Below, piece after piece: positions 34,849 to 43,869 of a DNA stretch of 64,000 bases. The DNA comes from Nitrospira japonica (GTDB lineage: Bacteria; Nitrospirota; Thermodesulfovibrionia; UBA6902). A program made the translations under genes and the position numbers. Each line of letters begins with the position of its first letter. Within the stretch, counting starts at the first letter, position 1. The notes beneath the pieces were generated by a model, which was not told the origin of the DNA, ran no database searches, and saw nothing but the letters and a program-made list of their open reading frames with translations. The stretch lies in the NCBI GenBank assembly GCA_020723105.1, contig DYJL01000012.1, positions 34,524-98,523 of the forward strand, read 5' to 3'.

Positions 34849-36060
34849 ATGTTACAACCGAAAGAACAACTCGAAATAATCAGAAGGGGAGTAGTTGAGA
34901 TATTAGTTGAAGATGAGCTGCTAAAGAAACTTGAACATTCCTTTAATACAAACATTCCTCTGAAGATAAAAGCAGGGTTTGACCCCACTGCGCCGGATAT
35001 TCATCTTGGGCACACAGTCCTTCTTGAGAAGATGCGTCAATTTCAGGATCTGGGGCATGAAGTTATTTTAATAATAGGCGACCTTACAGGAATGATCGGA
35101 GACCCTACTGGCAGGTCAGAAATAAGAAAACCTTTGACAAGGGATGAGGTCCTGAAAAATGCGGAAACATATAAGGAACAGGTATTCAGGATTCTTAATC
35201 CGGAGAAGACGCAAATCCGGTTCAACAGTGAATGGCTTGAGAAAATGACCCCGATGGAAATCATAAGACTTCAGGCCAGGCAGACCGTCGCCCGCATGCT
35301 TGAGCGGGAAGACTTTAAAAAAAGATTTGAAAGCCATAATGCAATAGGCATTCACGAATTTATTTATCCGCTTCTGCAGGGATACGACTCCGTGGTTTTA
35401 AAAGCAGATATAGAGATTGGCGGCACCGACCAGAAATTTAATCTGTTAATGGGGAGGGAGTTGCAGCAGGAATATGGACAGCGGCCGCAGGCTCTTGTGA
35501 TTATGCCTCTTCTTGAAGGCACTGACGGCGTAAAGAAAATGTCAAAGAGCCTCGGAAATTACATCGGCATCACTGAAAAGCCCCAGGATATGTTTGGCAA
35601 GATTATGTCTGTCAGCGATGAATTAATGCTCAGATACTACGAACTGCTCAGCCATATTTCACTTGAACAGTTGAATGAACTGAAAAAAGGGCTGAAAGAA
35701 AACACTGTTCATCCTATGGAGACAAAAAAATCTCTTGCATTTGAGATTGTTGAAAGGTATCACGGCCGGGAGGCTGCGTTGAAGGCACAAGAGGAATTTG
35801 AACATATATTTAAAGATAGAGGGTTGCCTGATGAAATACCTGTTTTCAAACTTGAAGCTGCTGAAAAAGAATTGTGGCTTCCAAAGATAATGAAGCTGTC
35901 GGGGATTGTAAAAAGCACGGGAGAGGCTATCAGGCTTATCAAACAAGGCGGGGTAAGCGTGAATAATGAAAAATTTGAAGACCCTGACAAAAACCTTCCT
36001 GCAGGAGAATATCTACTGAAAGTGGGGAAGAGAAGATTTATAAAAATTATCCCGGGATGA
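34849..36060 (+). CDS. tyrS: Tyrosyl-tRNA synthetase
   Basis: Class Ic synthetase, 403 residues. HIGH motif as HLGH at 52-55 ([12 protein letters not shown]), KMSKS at about 230 ([12 protein letters not shown]), and tyrosine-pocket segments [10 protein letters not shown] and [17 protein letters not shown]-terminal S4 RNA-binding domain ([17 protein letters not shown]). The HLGH form and size fit the TyrZ-like subclass rather than E. coli TyrS (about 424). Convergent with manC (8 bp between stops). A MITE-like element lies immediately upstream of the start. Confidence 0.96.
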   Translation: MLQPKEQLEIIRRGVVEILVEDELLKKLEHSFNTNIPLKIKAGFDPTAPDIHLGHTVLLEKMRQFQDLGHEVILIIGDLTGMIGDPTGRSEIRKPLTRDEVLKNAETYKEQVFRILNPEKTQIRFNSEWLEKMTPMEIIRLQARQTVARMLEREDFKKRFESHNAIGIHEFIYPLLQGYDSVVLKADIEIGGTDQKFNLLMGRELQQEYGQRPQALVIMPLLEGTDGVKKMSKSLGNYIGITEKPQDMFGKIMSVSDELMLRYYELLSHISLEQLNELKKGLKENTVHPMETKKSLAFEIVERYHGREAALKAQEEFEHIFKDRGLPDEIPVFKLEAAEKELWLPKIMKLSGIVKSTGEAIRLIKQGGVSVNNEKFEDPDKNLPAGEYLLKVGKRRFIKIIPG

Positions 36061-36068
36061 AGCCGGGC

Positions 36069-37484
36069 CTACTTTCTGCCGAAATCATCATCAAAGCGCA
36101 CTATGTCGTCTTCTTCAAGATAAGTGCCGATTTGCACCTCGATTAAATGAAGGGGGATTTTCCCGGGATTTTCAAGGCGGTGCGGAGTGGTCTTGGCGAC
36201 ATAGGTGGACTGGTTTTCTTCAAGGAAAATTTCCTGTTCGCCATTGACAATTTTTGCGGTGCCCTGAACTACGATCCAATGTTCGCTTCGATGGTGATGC
36301 ATCTGATGGGATAATTTAGCCCCGGGATAAACTACTATGCGTTTTATCTTGGTATTTTTATTCTCTTCCAGTACCGTATAAGTGCCCCAGGGACGATACA
36401 CGGTCGTATGCGCCTTATACTCTTTGCGGCCCTGTTTCTTTAATTCCTGAACTATGGATTTTACATTTTTACTCTTATCAAGATCTGATACAAAAACTGT
36501 GTCAGGTGTTTCAACCACTACAATATTTTCAAGGTCGTTTGTTACAATCAATCTGTTATTGCCTCTTATAAAACAGTTTCTGGTATTTTGGGGAATAACA
36601 TCGCCTTCCAGCACATTGTTGTCATTGTCTTTTGGTAAAAAGTCATAAAGGGATTTCCAGGAACCGATATCGCTCCAGCCAAAATCAGATGGAAGGACTA
36701 CCCCTCTTTTGGTTTTCTCCATGATGGCATAATCAATGGATATATCAGGGAGGTTTTTATACTTATCCAAAGGGATAGACGGCCCGTCTGAAACCATCTT
36801 TCGCATAACTTTCAAAAGGTCCGGTTCAAAGGCCTTGAACTCCCTTAGGAGAACGGAGGCTTTGAAGGCGAACATCCCGCTGTTCCAGAAAAAGTTTCCT
36901 GCGCTGACATAGCGCTTTGCAGTTTTTTCATCAGGCTTTTCAACAAACCGCTTAATTGCAAATGCGCCGTTCTTCAGGCGCCCTGCGCCTTCTATGTATC
37001 CATAGCCGGTTTCGGGATAATGCGGTTTTATGCCGAAGGTTACAATATAATTCATATTGGCGAGCGCTACAGCGGCCTTTAATCTCTCCTGAAAACCTTC
37101 TACATCTTTTATAACGTGATCAGACGGAAAAATCAGTATCACAGCATCTTTTTCTGTTTTCAGGATATTAAGGATTGCAAGCAGGATAGCAGGGGCGGTA
37201 TTTCTTCCACAGGGTTCCTTGAAAATTTTGCCTTTTGACGGCACGCCGATTTCTTCAAGGTGGCGCGCTATCTCAAAAAAATGTTCCTCTCCGCACACGA
37301 CCCTGATTTTCGAAGCATCCAGAACAGGGGATAGCCGTTTAATGGTGTTTTGGATTAAAGAGTCTATCCCGACAAGATTAACGAGTTGCTTGGGATATAA
37401 CTCCCTTGAAATGGGCCACAATCTTGAGCCGCTGCCGCCCGCTAAGAGAATGGGGAAAGTTTTAAGTTTTTTTTCTAATTGCAT
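36069..37484 (-). CDS. manC: Mannose-1-phosphate guanylyltransferase / mannose-6-phosphate isomerase
   Basis: Bifunctional enzyme for GDP-mannose synthesis. N-terminal nucleotidyltransferase with LLAGGSGSRLWPISRELYPK (pyrophosphorylase loop) and C-terminal cupin isomerase with SHQMHHHRSEHWIVVQGTA. About 471 residues from the ATG at 37484, which lies about 24 nt after the start predicted from a TATAAT -10 at 37515-37520; the frame also opens at a TTG (37511). Supplies GDP-mannose for surface polysaccharide. No other polysaccharide genes are adjacent. Confidence 0.93.
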   Translation of the reverse strand: MQLEKKLKTFPILLAGGSGSRLWPISRELYPKQLVNLVGIDSLIQNTIKRLSPVLDASKIRVVCGEEHFFEIARHLEEIGVPSKGKIFKEPCGRNTAPAILLAILNILKTEKDAVILIFPSDHVIKDVEGFQERLKAAVALANMNYIVTFGIKPHYPETGYGYIEGAGRLKNGAFAIKRFVEKPDEKTAKRYVSAGNFFWNSGMFAFKASVLLREFKAFEPDLLKVMRKMVSDGPSIPLDKYKNLPDISIDYAIMEKTKRGVVLPSDFGWSDIGSWKSLYDFLPKDNDNNVLEGDVIPQNTRNCFIRGNNRLIVTNDLENIVVVETPDTVFVSDLDKSKNVKSIVQELKKQGRKEYKAHTTVYRPWGTYTVLEENKNTKIKRIVVYPGAKLSHQMHHHRSEHWIVVQGTAKIVNGEQEIFLEENQSTYVAKTTPHRLENPGKIPLHLIEVQIGTYLEEDDIVRFDDDFGRK

Positions 37485-37576
37485 TTTTCGAATTAACACT
37501 ACAGGCCACAACGAATTATAAGCGCCTTAAAGACATTATATTAGTTTATAAACAGGAAGGTCAATTACAGAACCCG

Positions 37577-37861
37577 TTAACTATTCACGTGCTTCCAGCA
37601 ATCGGAACTGTCTAAAGACACTTCCAGAATCCTTGATAATTCCAGGTCTGCTGAGATATCTCCATCTCTTATATCAAGCAGCATTTTTTTGGGAATTTCC
37701 AGTATGCACAGTTTGTCTTTTCTCAGCAACTGGAATTTGTAGAGAAAACGTCCCAGTATGTAGAAAACCCGGAATATTATTACGGTGTTGTCAAGCTGTC
37801 TGATTTTTGCTTCAACTATATCATAGGCTGGCACTTTATCTTCAGAAACTCTCGGATCCAT
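37577..37861 (-). CDS. Hypothetical protein, 94 residues
   Basis: No family recognised. The protein is soluble and mixed in charge, without signal peptide or membrane helix (MDPRVSEDKVPAYDIVEAKI at the start, VFYILGRFLYKFQLLRKDK in the middle). The long open frame and plausible composition support a real gene. A PilZ- or regulator-like fold is possible but not shown. Its upstream region (37862-38212) contains the inverted-repeat element described next. Confidence 0.5.
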   Translation of the reverse strand: MDPRVSEDKVPAYDIVEAKIRQLDNTVIIFRVFYILGRFLYKFQLLRKDKLCILEIPKKMLLDIRDGDISADLELSRILEVSLDSSDCWKHVNS

Positions 37862-37996
37862 AGTCTTCCTTATTAAGGCAAGATAGTTTTATTTTTTGAA
37901 AAACTAATTCTACATATATTGAAGTGTTTTGTCACGGAAAAAATAAGAGTATTCAATTTTTTAATTTACAGGATTAGCCAACGTTATCATAGATTT

Positions 37997-38133
37997 GGAG
38001 CAGGTATGGATAAAAAACATATTTCGCGATACCTTAGCGATAACAGAAAAAATAACTTCTGTAACGTAAGAATTTAAAGTTCAATATTCAAAACCTTATC
38101 GCATTAAAGATGTTTTTTATACATACCTGCTCC
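37997..38133. mobile_element. MITE-like element, family D
   Basis: A 137-bp element with about 35-bp imperfect inverted ends: GGAGCAGGTATG...ATAAAAAACAT at the left and ATGTTTTTTAT...CATACCTGCTCC at the right, with inner GCGATA/TTATCGC pairs. No ORF. It lies in the gap 37862-38212 between the hypothetical gene and the CorC-like gene. I see only one copy here. Confidence 0.65.
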
Positions 38134-38212
38134 GATATAATGGGTTATGAATGATTTTCTGGGTTTTGGGGATAAACAGGATATAAAGCAAACAGGCAAT
38201 AGGGGCTGTTCT

Positions 38213-39475
38213 CTAAAGCTTTGTTATTTTTAACTTTTCTATTTTCTTGCCGTCCATTTCAAGAATAAGAAATCTCAGGCCGTGGTATCGCACTTGCTCT
38301 CCAACCTTTGGAAGGCGACCGAACAATCCAAACAGGAACCCCCCGATAGTATGAAACTCCTCGCTGTCAAGGTCCGTGCCGACAAGTTCATTAATCTCAT
38401 CCATTCCTGTGGTCCCTGACACAACAAAGGTCCTCTCATCAACAACTTCAACTTCTTTTTCTGCCTCAATAGCCTCAAATTCATCCTGGAGCCCGCCGAC
38501 TATTTCTTCCATGATATCTTCAAGTGTAATAAGTCCTGCTGTGCCTCCATGCTCATCAAGAACAATGGCGATCTGGAATTTGTTCTTCTGCATTTCATCA
38601 AGGAGCGCCGTCACCATTTTACTTTCGGGAATATAATAAGCATCTCTTATAAAACTTTTGATCGGGGTATCAGGGGTAACTTCTTCTTTTGCCATTTTTC
38701 TTAAAATATCTTTTACATATAACACACCGATAATGTTGTCAACATTTTCCATGATAACGGGATAACGTGAATAGCCTTCATCTGTCACCAGCGAGAGAAC
38801 TTCTGCTACCGCAGCGTCTTCAGTGATGGCCACTATCTCTGTTCTTGGCACCATCGCCTCAGTGACTTTCTTATCGCCGAACGCAAAGACATTGTGGAGC
38901 ATTTCCTTTTCCTCTTTTTCGAGGGCGCCTTCTTCTTCTCCGATTTTAATCATTGCCTTCATCTCTTCTTCCGTCAAAAACTGGGGGGCCGGTTTTATTT
39001 CTCCGCCAAACATGCGGATGATGGCATTTGACAGCTTGTTGAAGATCCACACGAAAGGGGAAATTGTTTTTATATATATTTCCATCGGTCTGGCTAACAG
39101 CAGGGAGAGCCCTTCAGCATATGTAACAGCAAAAGTCTTGGGAGTGAGTTCGCCGAAGACGACCGTAAGAACAGTCATCACAACAGTTGCTATAATTATG
39201 CCCTTATCTTCTCCAGCGTAATCAATAGCTAAGGCGGTGCCGATGGAGGTTGCAAGCACTGTGAAAAGGTTCCCTGAAAGAATTACTGCGCTGAAAAGGC
39301 GGTCGTGCTGATCGCGAATTCTCTGGACAATTCCCGCACTGATATTGCCTTTTTCCATAAGATGACGCAGTCTTATACGGTTTACGGAAATAAAGGCGAC
39401 TTCTGAACTGGAAAGTATTGCCATAAAGATAAGACAAATGATTATGAGAATGACACTGTAAGGGTCCGTATCCAT
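38213..39475 (-). CDS. CorC/HlyC-family CBS-domain membrane protein (CNNM-type)
   Basis: Integral inner-membrane protein, 420 residues: DUF21/CNNM membrane domain (about 1-185, three or four helices), a tandem CBS domain pair (about 205-325; MVPRTEIVAITEDAAVAEVL and VTALLDEMQKNKFQIAIVLDEHGGTAGLI), and a C-terminal CorC_HlyC domain with FHTIGGFLFGLFGRLPKVG. The family is linked to Mg2+/Co2+ resistance or efflux; the substrate cannot be read from sequence. 3 bp from the isocitrate dehydrogenase gene on the same strand. Confidence 0.9.
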   Translation of the reverse strand: MDTDPYSVILIIICLIFMAILSSSEVAFISVNRIRLRHLMEKGNISAGIVQRIRDQHDRLFSAVILSGNLFTVLATSIGTALAIDYAGEDKGIIIATVVMTVLTVVFGELTPKTFAVTYAEGLSLLLARPMEIYIKTISPFVWIFNKLSNAIIRMFGGEIKPAPQFLTEEEMKAMIKIGEEEGALEKEEKEMLHNVFAFGDKKVTEAMVPRTEIVAITEDAAVAEVLSLVTDEGYSRYPVIMENVDNIIGVLYVKDILRKMAKEEVTPDTPIKSFIRDAYYIPESKMVTALLDEMQKNKFQIAIVLDEHGGTAGLITLEDIMEEIVGGLQDEFEAIEAEKEVEVVDERTFVVSGTTGMDEINELVGTDLDSEEFHTIGGFLFGLFGRLPKVGEQVRYHGLRFLILEMDGKKIEKLKITKL

Positions 39476-39478
39476 GGA

Positions 39479-40558
39479 TTATGTTGTGATTATTGAAATA
39501 ATAGCGTCAGCAACACCTGATGTGGTTGCTGCTGTAGGATCGTCAGGAGCCGGCTTCATGTCATAAGTGACGTATTTCCCCTCTTTAATTATAGAAGCTA
39601 TCGCATTGTCAAGCTTCTCTGCCGCCATAGTTTCGCCAAGGTGCCGTAACATCATTATGCCGCTGAGCATCATTGCAAGCGGGTTTACTTTGTTAAGTCC
39701 TTTGTATTTTGGGGCGCTGCCGTGAGTGGCCTCAAAAACAGCATATTCGCTGCCCAGATTCGCACCTGGAGCGAGGCCCAGCCCTCCGATTAATCCTGCG
39801 GCCAGGTCTGAAACAATATCGCCATAAAGGTTGGGAAGAACGAGAACATCGTAGAGTTCAGGTTTTTGAACAAGCTGCATGCACATATTATCAATGATTT
39901 TGTCTTCAAATTCAATATCAGGATAATCTTTGGCAACTTCTCTTGAGACCTCCAGGAACAGTCCGTCGGAATATTTCATGATATTGGCCTTGTGCACTGA
40001 GGTCACTTTGCGCCTTTTATTTTTCCGGGCATACTCAAAAGCGAACCTGACAATGCGCTCTGTACCGTAAACTGAAATGGGCTTTATGCTTATACCTGAA
40101 TCAGAACGAATGCTTTTTTGGGAAATAGTCTTTACGAGGTTTATTATAGCTGTTGCTCCTTCTGAATCTTTCTGATACTCAATTCCTGCGTAAAGGTCTT
40201 CAGTATTTTCCCGCACAATAACAAGATCAATGTTTTCGTATCTGGACTTGGCCCCCGGATACGATTTGCAGGGTCTCAGACAGCTGTAAAGATCAAGCGC
40301 CTGTCTCAGGGTAACATTTACGCTCCTGAAGCCGGTGCCGACGGGCGTAGTAATTGGTCCCTTGAGTGCAACTTTATTTCTTTTTATAGATTCGAGCACC
40401 CGGTCCGGAAGCGGGTTTCCCTCCTCATGATATACATCCTCTCCTGCATTTTGTATATCCCATTCAAAGGAAACACCTGTTGCTTCAAGGACTCTTTTTA
40501 CAGCTTCTGTTATTTCGGGCCCGGTGCCGTCGCCGGGGATTAATGTGATTTTGTACAT
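39479..40558 (-). CDS. icd: Isocitrate dehydrogenase, NAD-type (IDH/IPMDH family)
   Basis: Beta-decarboxylating dehydrogenase of 359 residues. Start [20 protein letters not shown]; substrate-loop [20 protein letters not shown] has the SxN pattern of isocitrate rather than isopropylmalate enzymes; metal and substrate residues in [19 protein letters not shown] ([17 protein letters not shown]); NAD-binding segment [20 protein letters not shown] suits NAD over NADP. It is the small monomeric-type IDH seen in archaea, Thermus and Nitrospirota. No IPMDH-specific leu genes are nearby, which supports the IDH call. Confidence 0.85.
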   Translation of the reverse strand: MYKITLIPGDGTGPEITEAVKRVLEATGVSFEWDIQNAGEDVYHEEGNPLPDRVLESIKRNKVALKGPITTPVGTGFRSVNVTLRQALDLYSCLRPCKSYPGAKSRYENIDLVIVRENTEDLYAGIEYQKDSEGATAIINLVKTISQKSIRSDSGISIKPISVYGTERIVRFAFEYARKNKRRKVTSVHKANIMKYSDGLFLEVSREVAKDYPDIEFEDKIIDNMCMQLVQKPELYDVLVLPNLYGDIVSDLAAGLIGGLGLAPGANLGSEYAVFEATHGSAPKYKGLNKVNPLAMMLSGIMMLRHLGETMAAEKLDNAIASIIKEGKYVTYDMKPAPDDPTAATTSGVADAIISIITT

Positions 40559-40691
40559 AATTTATTATTCTCCTATTCAATCAATGAACATTATGCGGAG
40601 CAGTTAACCTGCTAAGATATATGTTTTTCATAGGTAAATATTTAAGCATATCCATCAGAGGATTTACAACTTGCCTGCATTATTAAAAAAA

Positions 40692-40720
40692 TTGACAAGG
40701 TAAAAGATATAAAGGATAAT
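40692..40720 (+). promoter_or_regulatory. Sigma-70-like promoter of the HD-GYP regulator gene
   Basis: TTGACA (40692-40697), 17-bp spacer, GATAAT (40715-40720), 63 bp before the start at 40784. Confidence 0.5.
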
Positions 40721-40783
40721 TATAATTACCGTTGACTAATATAACGGGGCAAAATACAGGAGAATAAGAAAGGCGCTGGATCC

Positions 40784-41836
40784 ATGAGCTTGCAGGACAA
40801 AAAATATATCCTTGTTATTGATGATGACCCATATGTGCTTGAATCTCTCTCAAGCCTTCTTGGAGAGTATGACTACAATGTTGTTGCGTGTAAAAGCGGT
40901 GAAGAGGCCATACCAAATTTATTTAAAGTAAAGATTGATCTTGTATTGACAGATATCAAGATGCCTGGGATTTCAGGAATTGATGTCTTGGCAAAAGTCC
41001 ATGATATTAATCCAAGGATGCCGGTAATCCTGATGACCGGTTATGCTGAGCTGGACATGGCTATCAACGCAATAAAAAAAGGGGCCTTTGATTTTATTAC
41101 AAAACCCTATAATGCTGATTACATTCTCTATGCCATAAAGAGGGCAAAAAAATATGCTGACCTCCTGCAGCTTGAGGAAGACTACAAACACAGGCTTGAA
41201 GAGACCGTGAAAAAGCAGACTCAGCAGATATTTGATCTGAGCCGGGAGGTTATAAAGCGTTTGACATCTGTTGCTGAATTCAGGGACTCGGACACGGGCG
41301 CTCACATATCGAGATTGGGCTTTTATGCCAGTAAAATAGCTGGTGCGCTGAAAATGCCAATACATTTTGTTGATGCAATAACATATTCAAGCTCGCTTCA
41401 TGATATAGGAAAGATAGGTATTCCTGACCATATACTTCTTAAACCCGGACATTTTACAGCCAAAGAATTTGATATCATGAAGACCCATACGAGTATAGGA
41501 AAAAATATGCTTGCAGGCTCTTCTCATACTATCTTGCAGATGGCTGCCTCTATTGCACTTAACCATCATGAAAGATGGGACGGCACTGGTTACCCCAATT
41601 GTTTAAAGAGTTCCGATATACCTATTGAAGGAAGGATAGTCATGCTTTGTGATCAATATGACGCCCTGAGAAGCAGAAGACCGTATAAGGCGGCTTTTAG
41701 TCATGAAGAAACCTGCAGAATAATAATAGAGGGGGACGGCAGGACCATGCCCGAACACTTTGCCCCTGATGTATTAAAGGCCTTTATAAAACTTGCGCCG
41801 ACATTTCAGAGTATCTTTGAGGATTATCCTGATTGA
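40784..41836 (+). CDS. Response regulator with HD-GYP domain (probable c-di-GMP phosphodiesterase)
   Basis: RpfG-type protein of 350 residues. Receiver domain 1 to about 120 with acidic pocket DDD (13-15), phosphoacceptor Asp57 in LTDIKMPG, and Lys in ITKPYN; short coiled linker; HD-GYP domain about 150-345 with [13 protein letters not shown] (HD pair), [11 protein letters not shown] (GYP) and the preceding [16 protein letters not shown]. Complete catalytic motifs predict c-di-GMP hydrolysis. No adjacent histidine kinase. It could control the MshEN-containing ATPase at 29128, which is an inference. Overlaps convergent ubiX by 13 bp. Confidence 0.9.
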   Translation: MSLQDKKYILVIDDDPYVLESLSSLLGEYDYNVVACKSGEEAIPNLFKVKIDLVLTDIKMPGISGIDVLAKVHDINPRMPVILMTGYAELDMAINAIKKGAFDFITKPYNADYILYAIKRAKKYADLLQLEEDYKHRLEETVKKQTQQIFDLSREVIKRLTSVAEFRDSDTGAHISRLGFYASKIAGALKMPIHFVDAITYSSSLHDIGKIGIPDHILLKPGHFTAKEFDIMKTHTSIGKNMLAGSSHTILQMAASIALNHHERWDGTGYPNCLKSSDIPIEGRIVMLCDQYDALRSRRPYKAAFSHEETCRIIIEGDGRTMPEHFAPDVLKAFIKLAPTFQSIFEDYPD

Positions 41837-42432
41837 TTTTCATCCCATCTCCTGAAAAGGTTATGGGTCAGTCCTGCGCAGTCAAGTATCTTACCCACGA
41901 CAAAATTTACGATGTCATTTAAGTCTTTTGGTTTCTGATAAAAGGCTGGAACAGGCGGAGCTATTGTTACTCCAAGGCGGGAGAGTTTGAGCATGTTTTC
42001 AAGGTGTATTGCGCTGAAGGGCATTTCACGCGGGGCGAGGATGAGCTTTCTTCCCTCTTTTAAAACCACATCAGCAGCCCGTTCAATCAGATTGTTTGCA
42101 TAACCGTTGGCAATTCCCGAAAGGGTCTTCATGGAACACGGCACAACAAACATTCCCTCTGTAATAAAAGAGCCACTTGAAACAGGAGCAGCGAGATTGT
42201 GTTCGCTGTAGGATCGTATTTCCCGAGAAGCAAAATGTTTCTGTATTTTTTTCTCTGCTTCTTTAGCTGTCTTTCCTGAAAGGCTGATGCCTGTTTCGGT
42301 TTCAATAATGGAAAATGCTGTGCTGGAAATACAGAGATGCACGAAGGCTTCGGTTTTCAGCAGTTCCTCAACAAGCCTGATGCCGTAGATTGAACCGCTT
42401 GCGCCGGAGATTGCGACAACGAAAGATTTCAT
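41824..42432 (-). CDS. ubiX: Flavin prenyltransferase UbiX
   Basis: Makes prenylated FMN for UbiD-type decarboxylases. The start is the ATG at 42432 ([20 protein letters not shown]) in an ATGA overlap with rsmG; the longer frame from 42447 is not needed. Flavin loop SGASGSIYG at the N-terminus, [17 protein letters not shown] and [16 protein letters not shown] (phosphate- and prenyl-binding) are all present. About 202 residues. With ubiE downstream it suggests quinone biosynthesis; no ubiD is in the window. Confidence 0.93.
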   Translation of the reverse strand: MKSFVVAISGASGSIYGIRLVEELLKTEAFVHLCISSTAFSIIETETGISLSGKTAKEAEKKIQKHFASREIRSYSEHNLAAPVSSGSFITEGMFVVPCSMKTLSGIANGYANNLIERAADVVLKEGRKLILAPREMPFSAIHLENMLKLSRLGVTIAPPVPAFYQKPKDLNDIVNFVVGKILDCAGLTHNLFRRWDENQSG

Positions 42433-43070
42433 GCTCCATTGTAACATTCAAGTACTATTAAATTCCTCACAGCATTTATGACAGGAAGCTGTAATTTGAT
42501 AATTTCCCTGATCGGCAGATGTCCTGATTCCCTCAATTCTGCCTCAACCTTTGGCCCCTTGTTTAATATAAGTATCCCGCCTTTTTTTACATACGGGCAC
42601 GCCAATTTAACAAACTCTTTAATGTTGAATGTGGCTCTTGAGACAATCACATCAAACGATTGTTGATTCTCCTTGCCGATATTCTCAAGCCTCTCTTCAA
42701 TAACATGGATCCCTGAAAACTTCAGGGTCCTGATGATATGTCTGAGAAATGTGCATTTCTTTCTCGAAGATTCAATGAGGGTAAGTTCGATATCCGGACT
42801 GACGATTTTAACAGGTATACCTGGGAAGCCTGCGCCTGTTCCGGCGTCAGCCAGATTCAACGCCTTTACAGGCAGAGTTTTCATGTAAAGAAGGGAGTCA
42901 AGAAAATGCTTGATGATGATGTCATCATCTGTCTTTAATGCAGTAAGGTTATAGGCCTTGTTCCACTTTTTGAGTTCAGAAAGATAGAGCATGAAGGCGT
43001 GGATTTGCTTTTCGGAACAGGGGATGCCGAGTTCTTTCAACCCTTCTTTAAAGAGGTCTCTTGATGTCAT
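42429..43070 (-). CDS. rsmG: 16S rRNA m7G527 methyltransferase RsmG
   Basis: SAM-dependent methyltransferase of 213 residues that modifies G527 of 16S rRNA. Motif I DAGTGAGFPGIPVKIV, then ELTLIESSRKKCTFLRHI and VIVSRATFNIKEFVKLACPY. Typical N-terminal helix AYNLTALKTDDDIIIKHFLDS. Translationally coupled to ubiX. rsmG is usually linked to parAB or mnmG, which are not here. A frameshift or loss would be expected to give streptomycin resistance in other species, but the gene is intact. Confidence 0.94.
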   Translation of the reverse strand: MTSRDLFKEGLKELGIPCSEKQIHAFMLYLSELKKWNKAYNLTALKTDDDIIIKHFLDSLLYMKTLPVKALNLADAGTGAGFPGIPVKIVSPDIELTLIESSRKKCTFLRHIIRTLKFSGIHVIEERLENIGKENQQSFDVIVSRATFNIKEFVKLACPYVKKGGILILNKGPKVEAELRESGHLPIREIIKLQLPVINAVRNLIVLECYNGA

Positions 43071-43097
43071 AGAAAGATTATTGTTGACTCTTGAATT

Positions 43098-43814
43098 TTA
43101 TTTCGTCCCTACATGCACGGCTGCAATACCGAATGTCAGTTTGTAGTATCTGACATCCTTCAGCCCGGTTTCTTCAATAGCCTTTTTGAATTCCTCGGGA
43201 GCTGGAAATTCCAACATTGAAGACGGCAGATATTTATAAGCGCCCTTTTTACCGGAGATTATTTCGCCGATAAAAGGCAGGACCTTTGTAATATAGAACC
43301 GGTAAGGCACCCTGAAGAAAGGATTCTGAATGCTGGTGAATTCCAGGATGACTACCCTGCCTCCGCTCTTAACAACACGTCCCATTTCGGAGATCCCTTT
43401 CTTATAATCCTGGACATTTCGTATCCCGAATGCGATTATTGAGGCGTCAAAGATATTGTCTTCAAATGGCAGGGAAGTGACATCGGCAAAACGAACATCT
43501 ATTCTGTGCTGCAGGCCTGCCTTTCTGACTTTCTCTTTCCCCAACTCCAGCATCCCTTCACTGAAATCAACTCCGACAACTTTTGTATCCGGCGGGAATC
43601 TTTTTATAATCTCAAGAGCCACATCGCAGGTGCCGGTAGCCACATCGAGGAATCTGGCATTTTCAACTTTCGGCAATTGCCTGACAGCAAACCTTCGCCA
43701 GCATCTGTCTATTCCCAGACTTAATACCCTGTTGAGTAGGTCATAGCGCGGAGCTATTGTCGAAAACATGGTGCGAATCTTGGCAGGGTCTTTTGCAGAT
43801 TTGTCCATTTGCAT
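43098..43814 (-). CDS. ubiE: Demethylmenaquinone/ubiquinone methyltransferase UbiE/MenG
   Basis: C-methyltransferase for the last step of menaquinone (or ubiquinone) synthesis, 238 residues. Motifs: VRTMFSTIAPRYDLLNRVLS-type start (RTMFSTIAPRYDLLNRVLS), SAM loop FLDVATGTCDVALEIIKR, PFEDNIFDASIIAFGIRNV, and VVILEFTSIQNPFFRVPYRF. The C-terminus FGIAAVHVGTK is the usual one. In an anaerobe menaquinone is the likely substrate. 27 bp upstream of rsmG on the same strand. Confidence 0.95.
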   Translation of the reverse strand: MQMDKSAKDPAKIRTMFSTIAPRYDLLNRVLSLGIDRCWRRFAVRQLPKVENARFLDVATGTCDVALEIIKRFPPDTKVVGVDFSEGMLELGKEKVRKAGLQHRIDVRFADVTSLPFEDNIFDASIIAFGIRNVQDYKKGISEMGRVVKSGGRVVILEFTSIQNPFFRVPYRFYITKVLPFIGEIISGKKGAYKYLPSSMLEFPAPEEFKKAIEETGLKDVRYYKLTFGIAAVHVGTK

Positions 43815-43869
43815 AGAGGATTATAAACCACAGAGGTTACGGAAATAAATGATATGGGAAAGGGTTAGA

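Noticed and set aside
39479..40558. 3-isopropylmalate dehydrogenase (leuB)
   Set aside because: The [13 protein letters not shown] loop and absence of leu genes favour isocitrate dehydrogenase.
43098..43814. Phage or plasmid origin of the ubiE-rsmG-ubiX block
   Set aside because: All are ordinary housekeeping genes with coupled starts and no mobile signatures.
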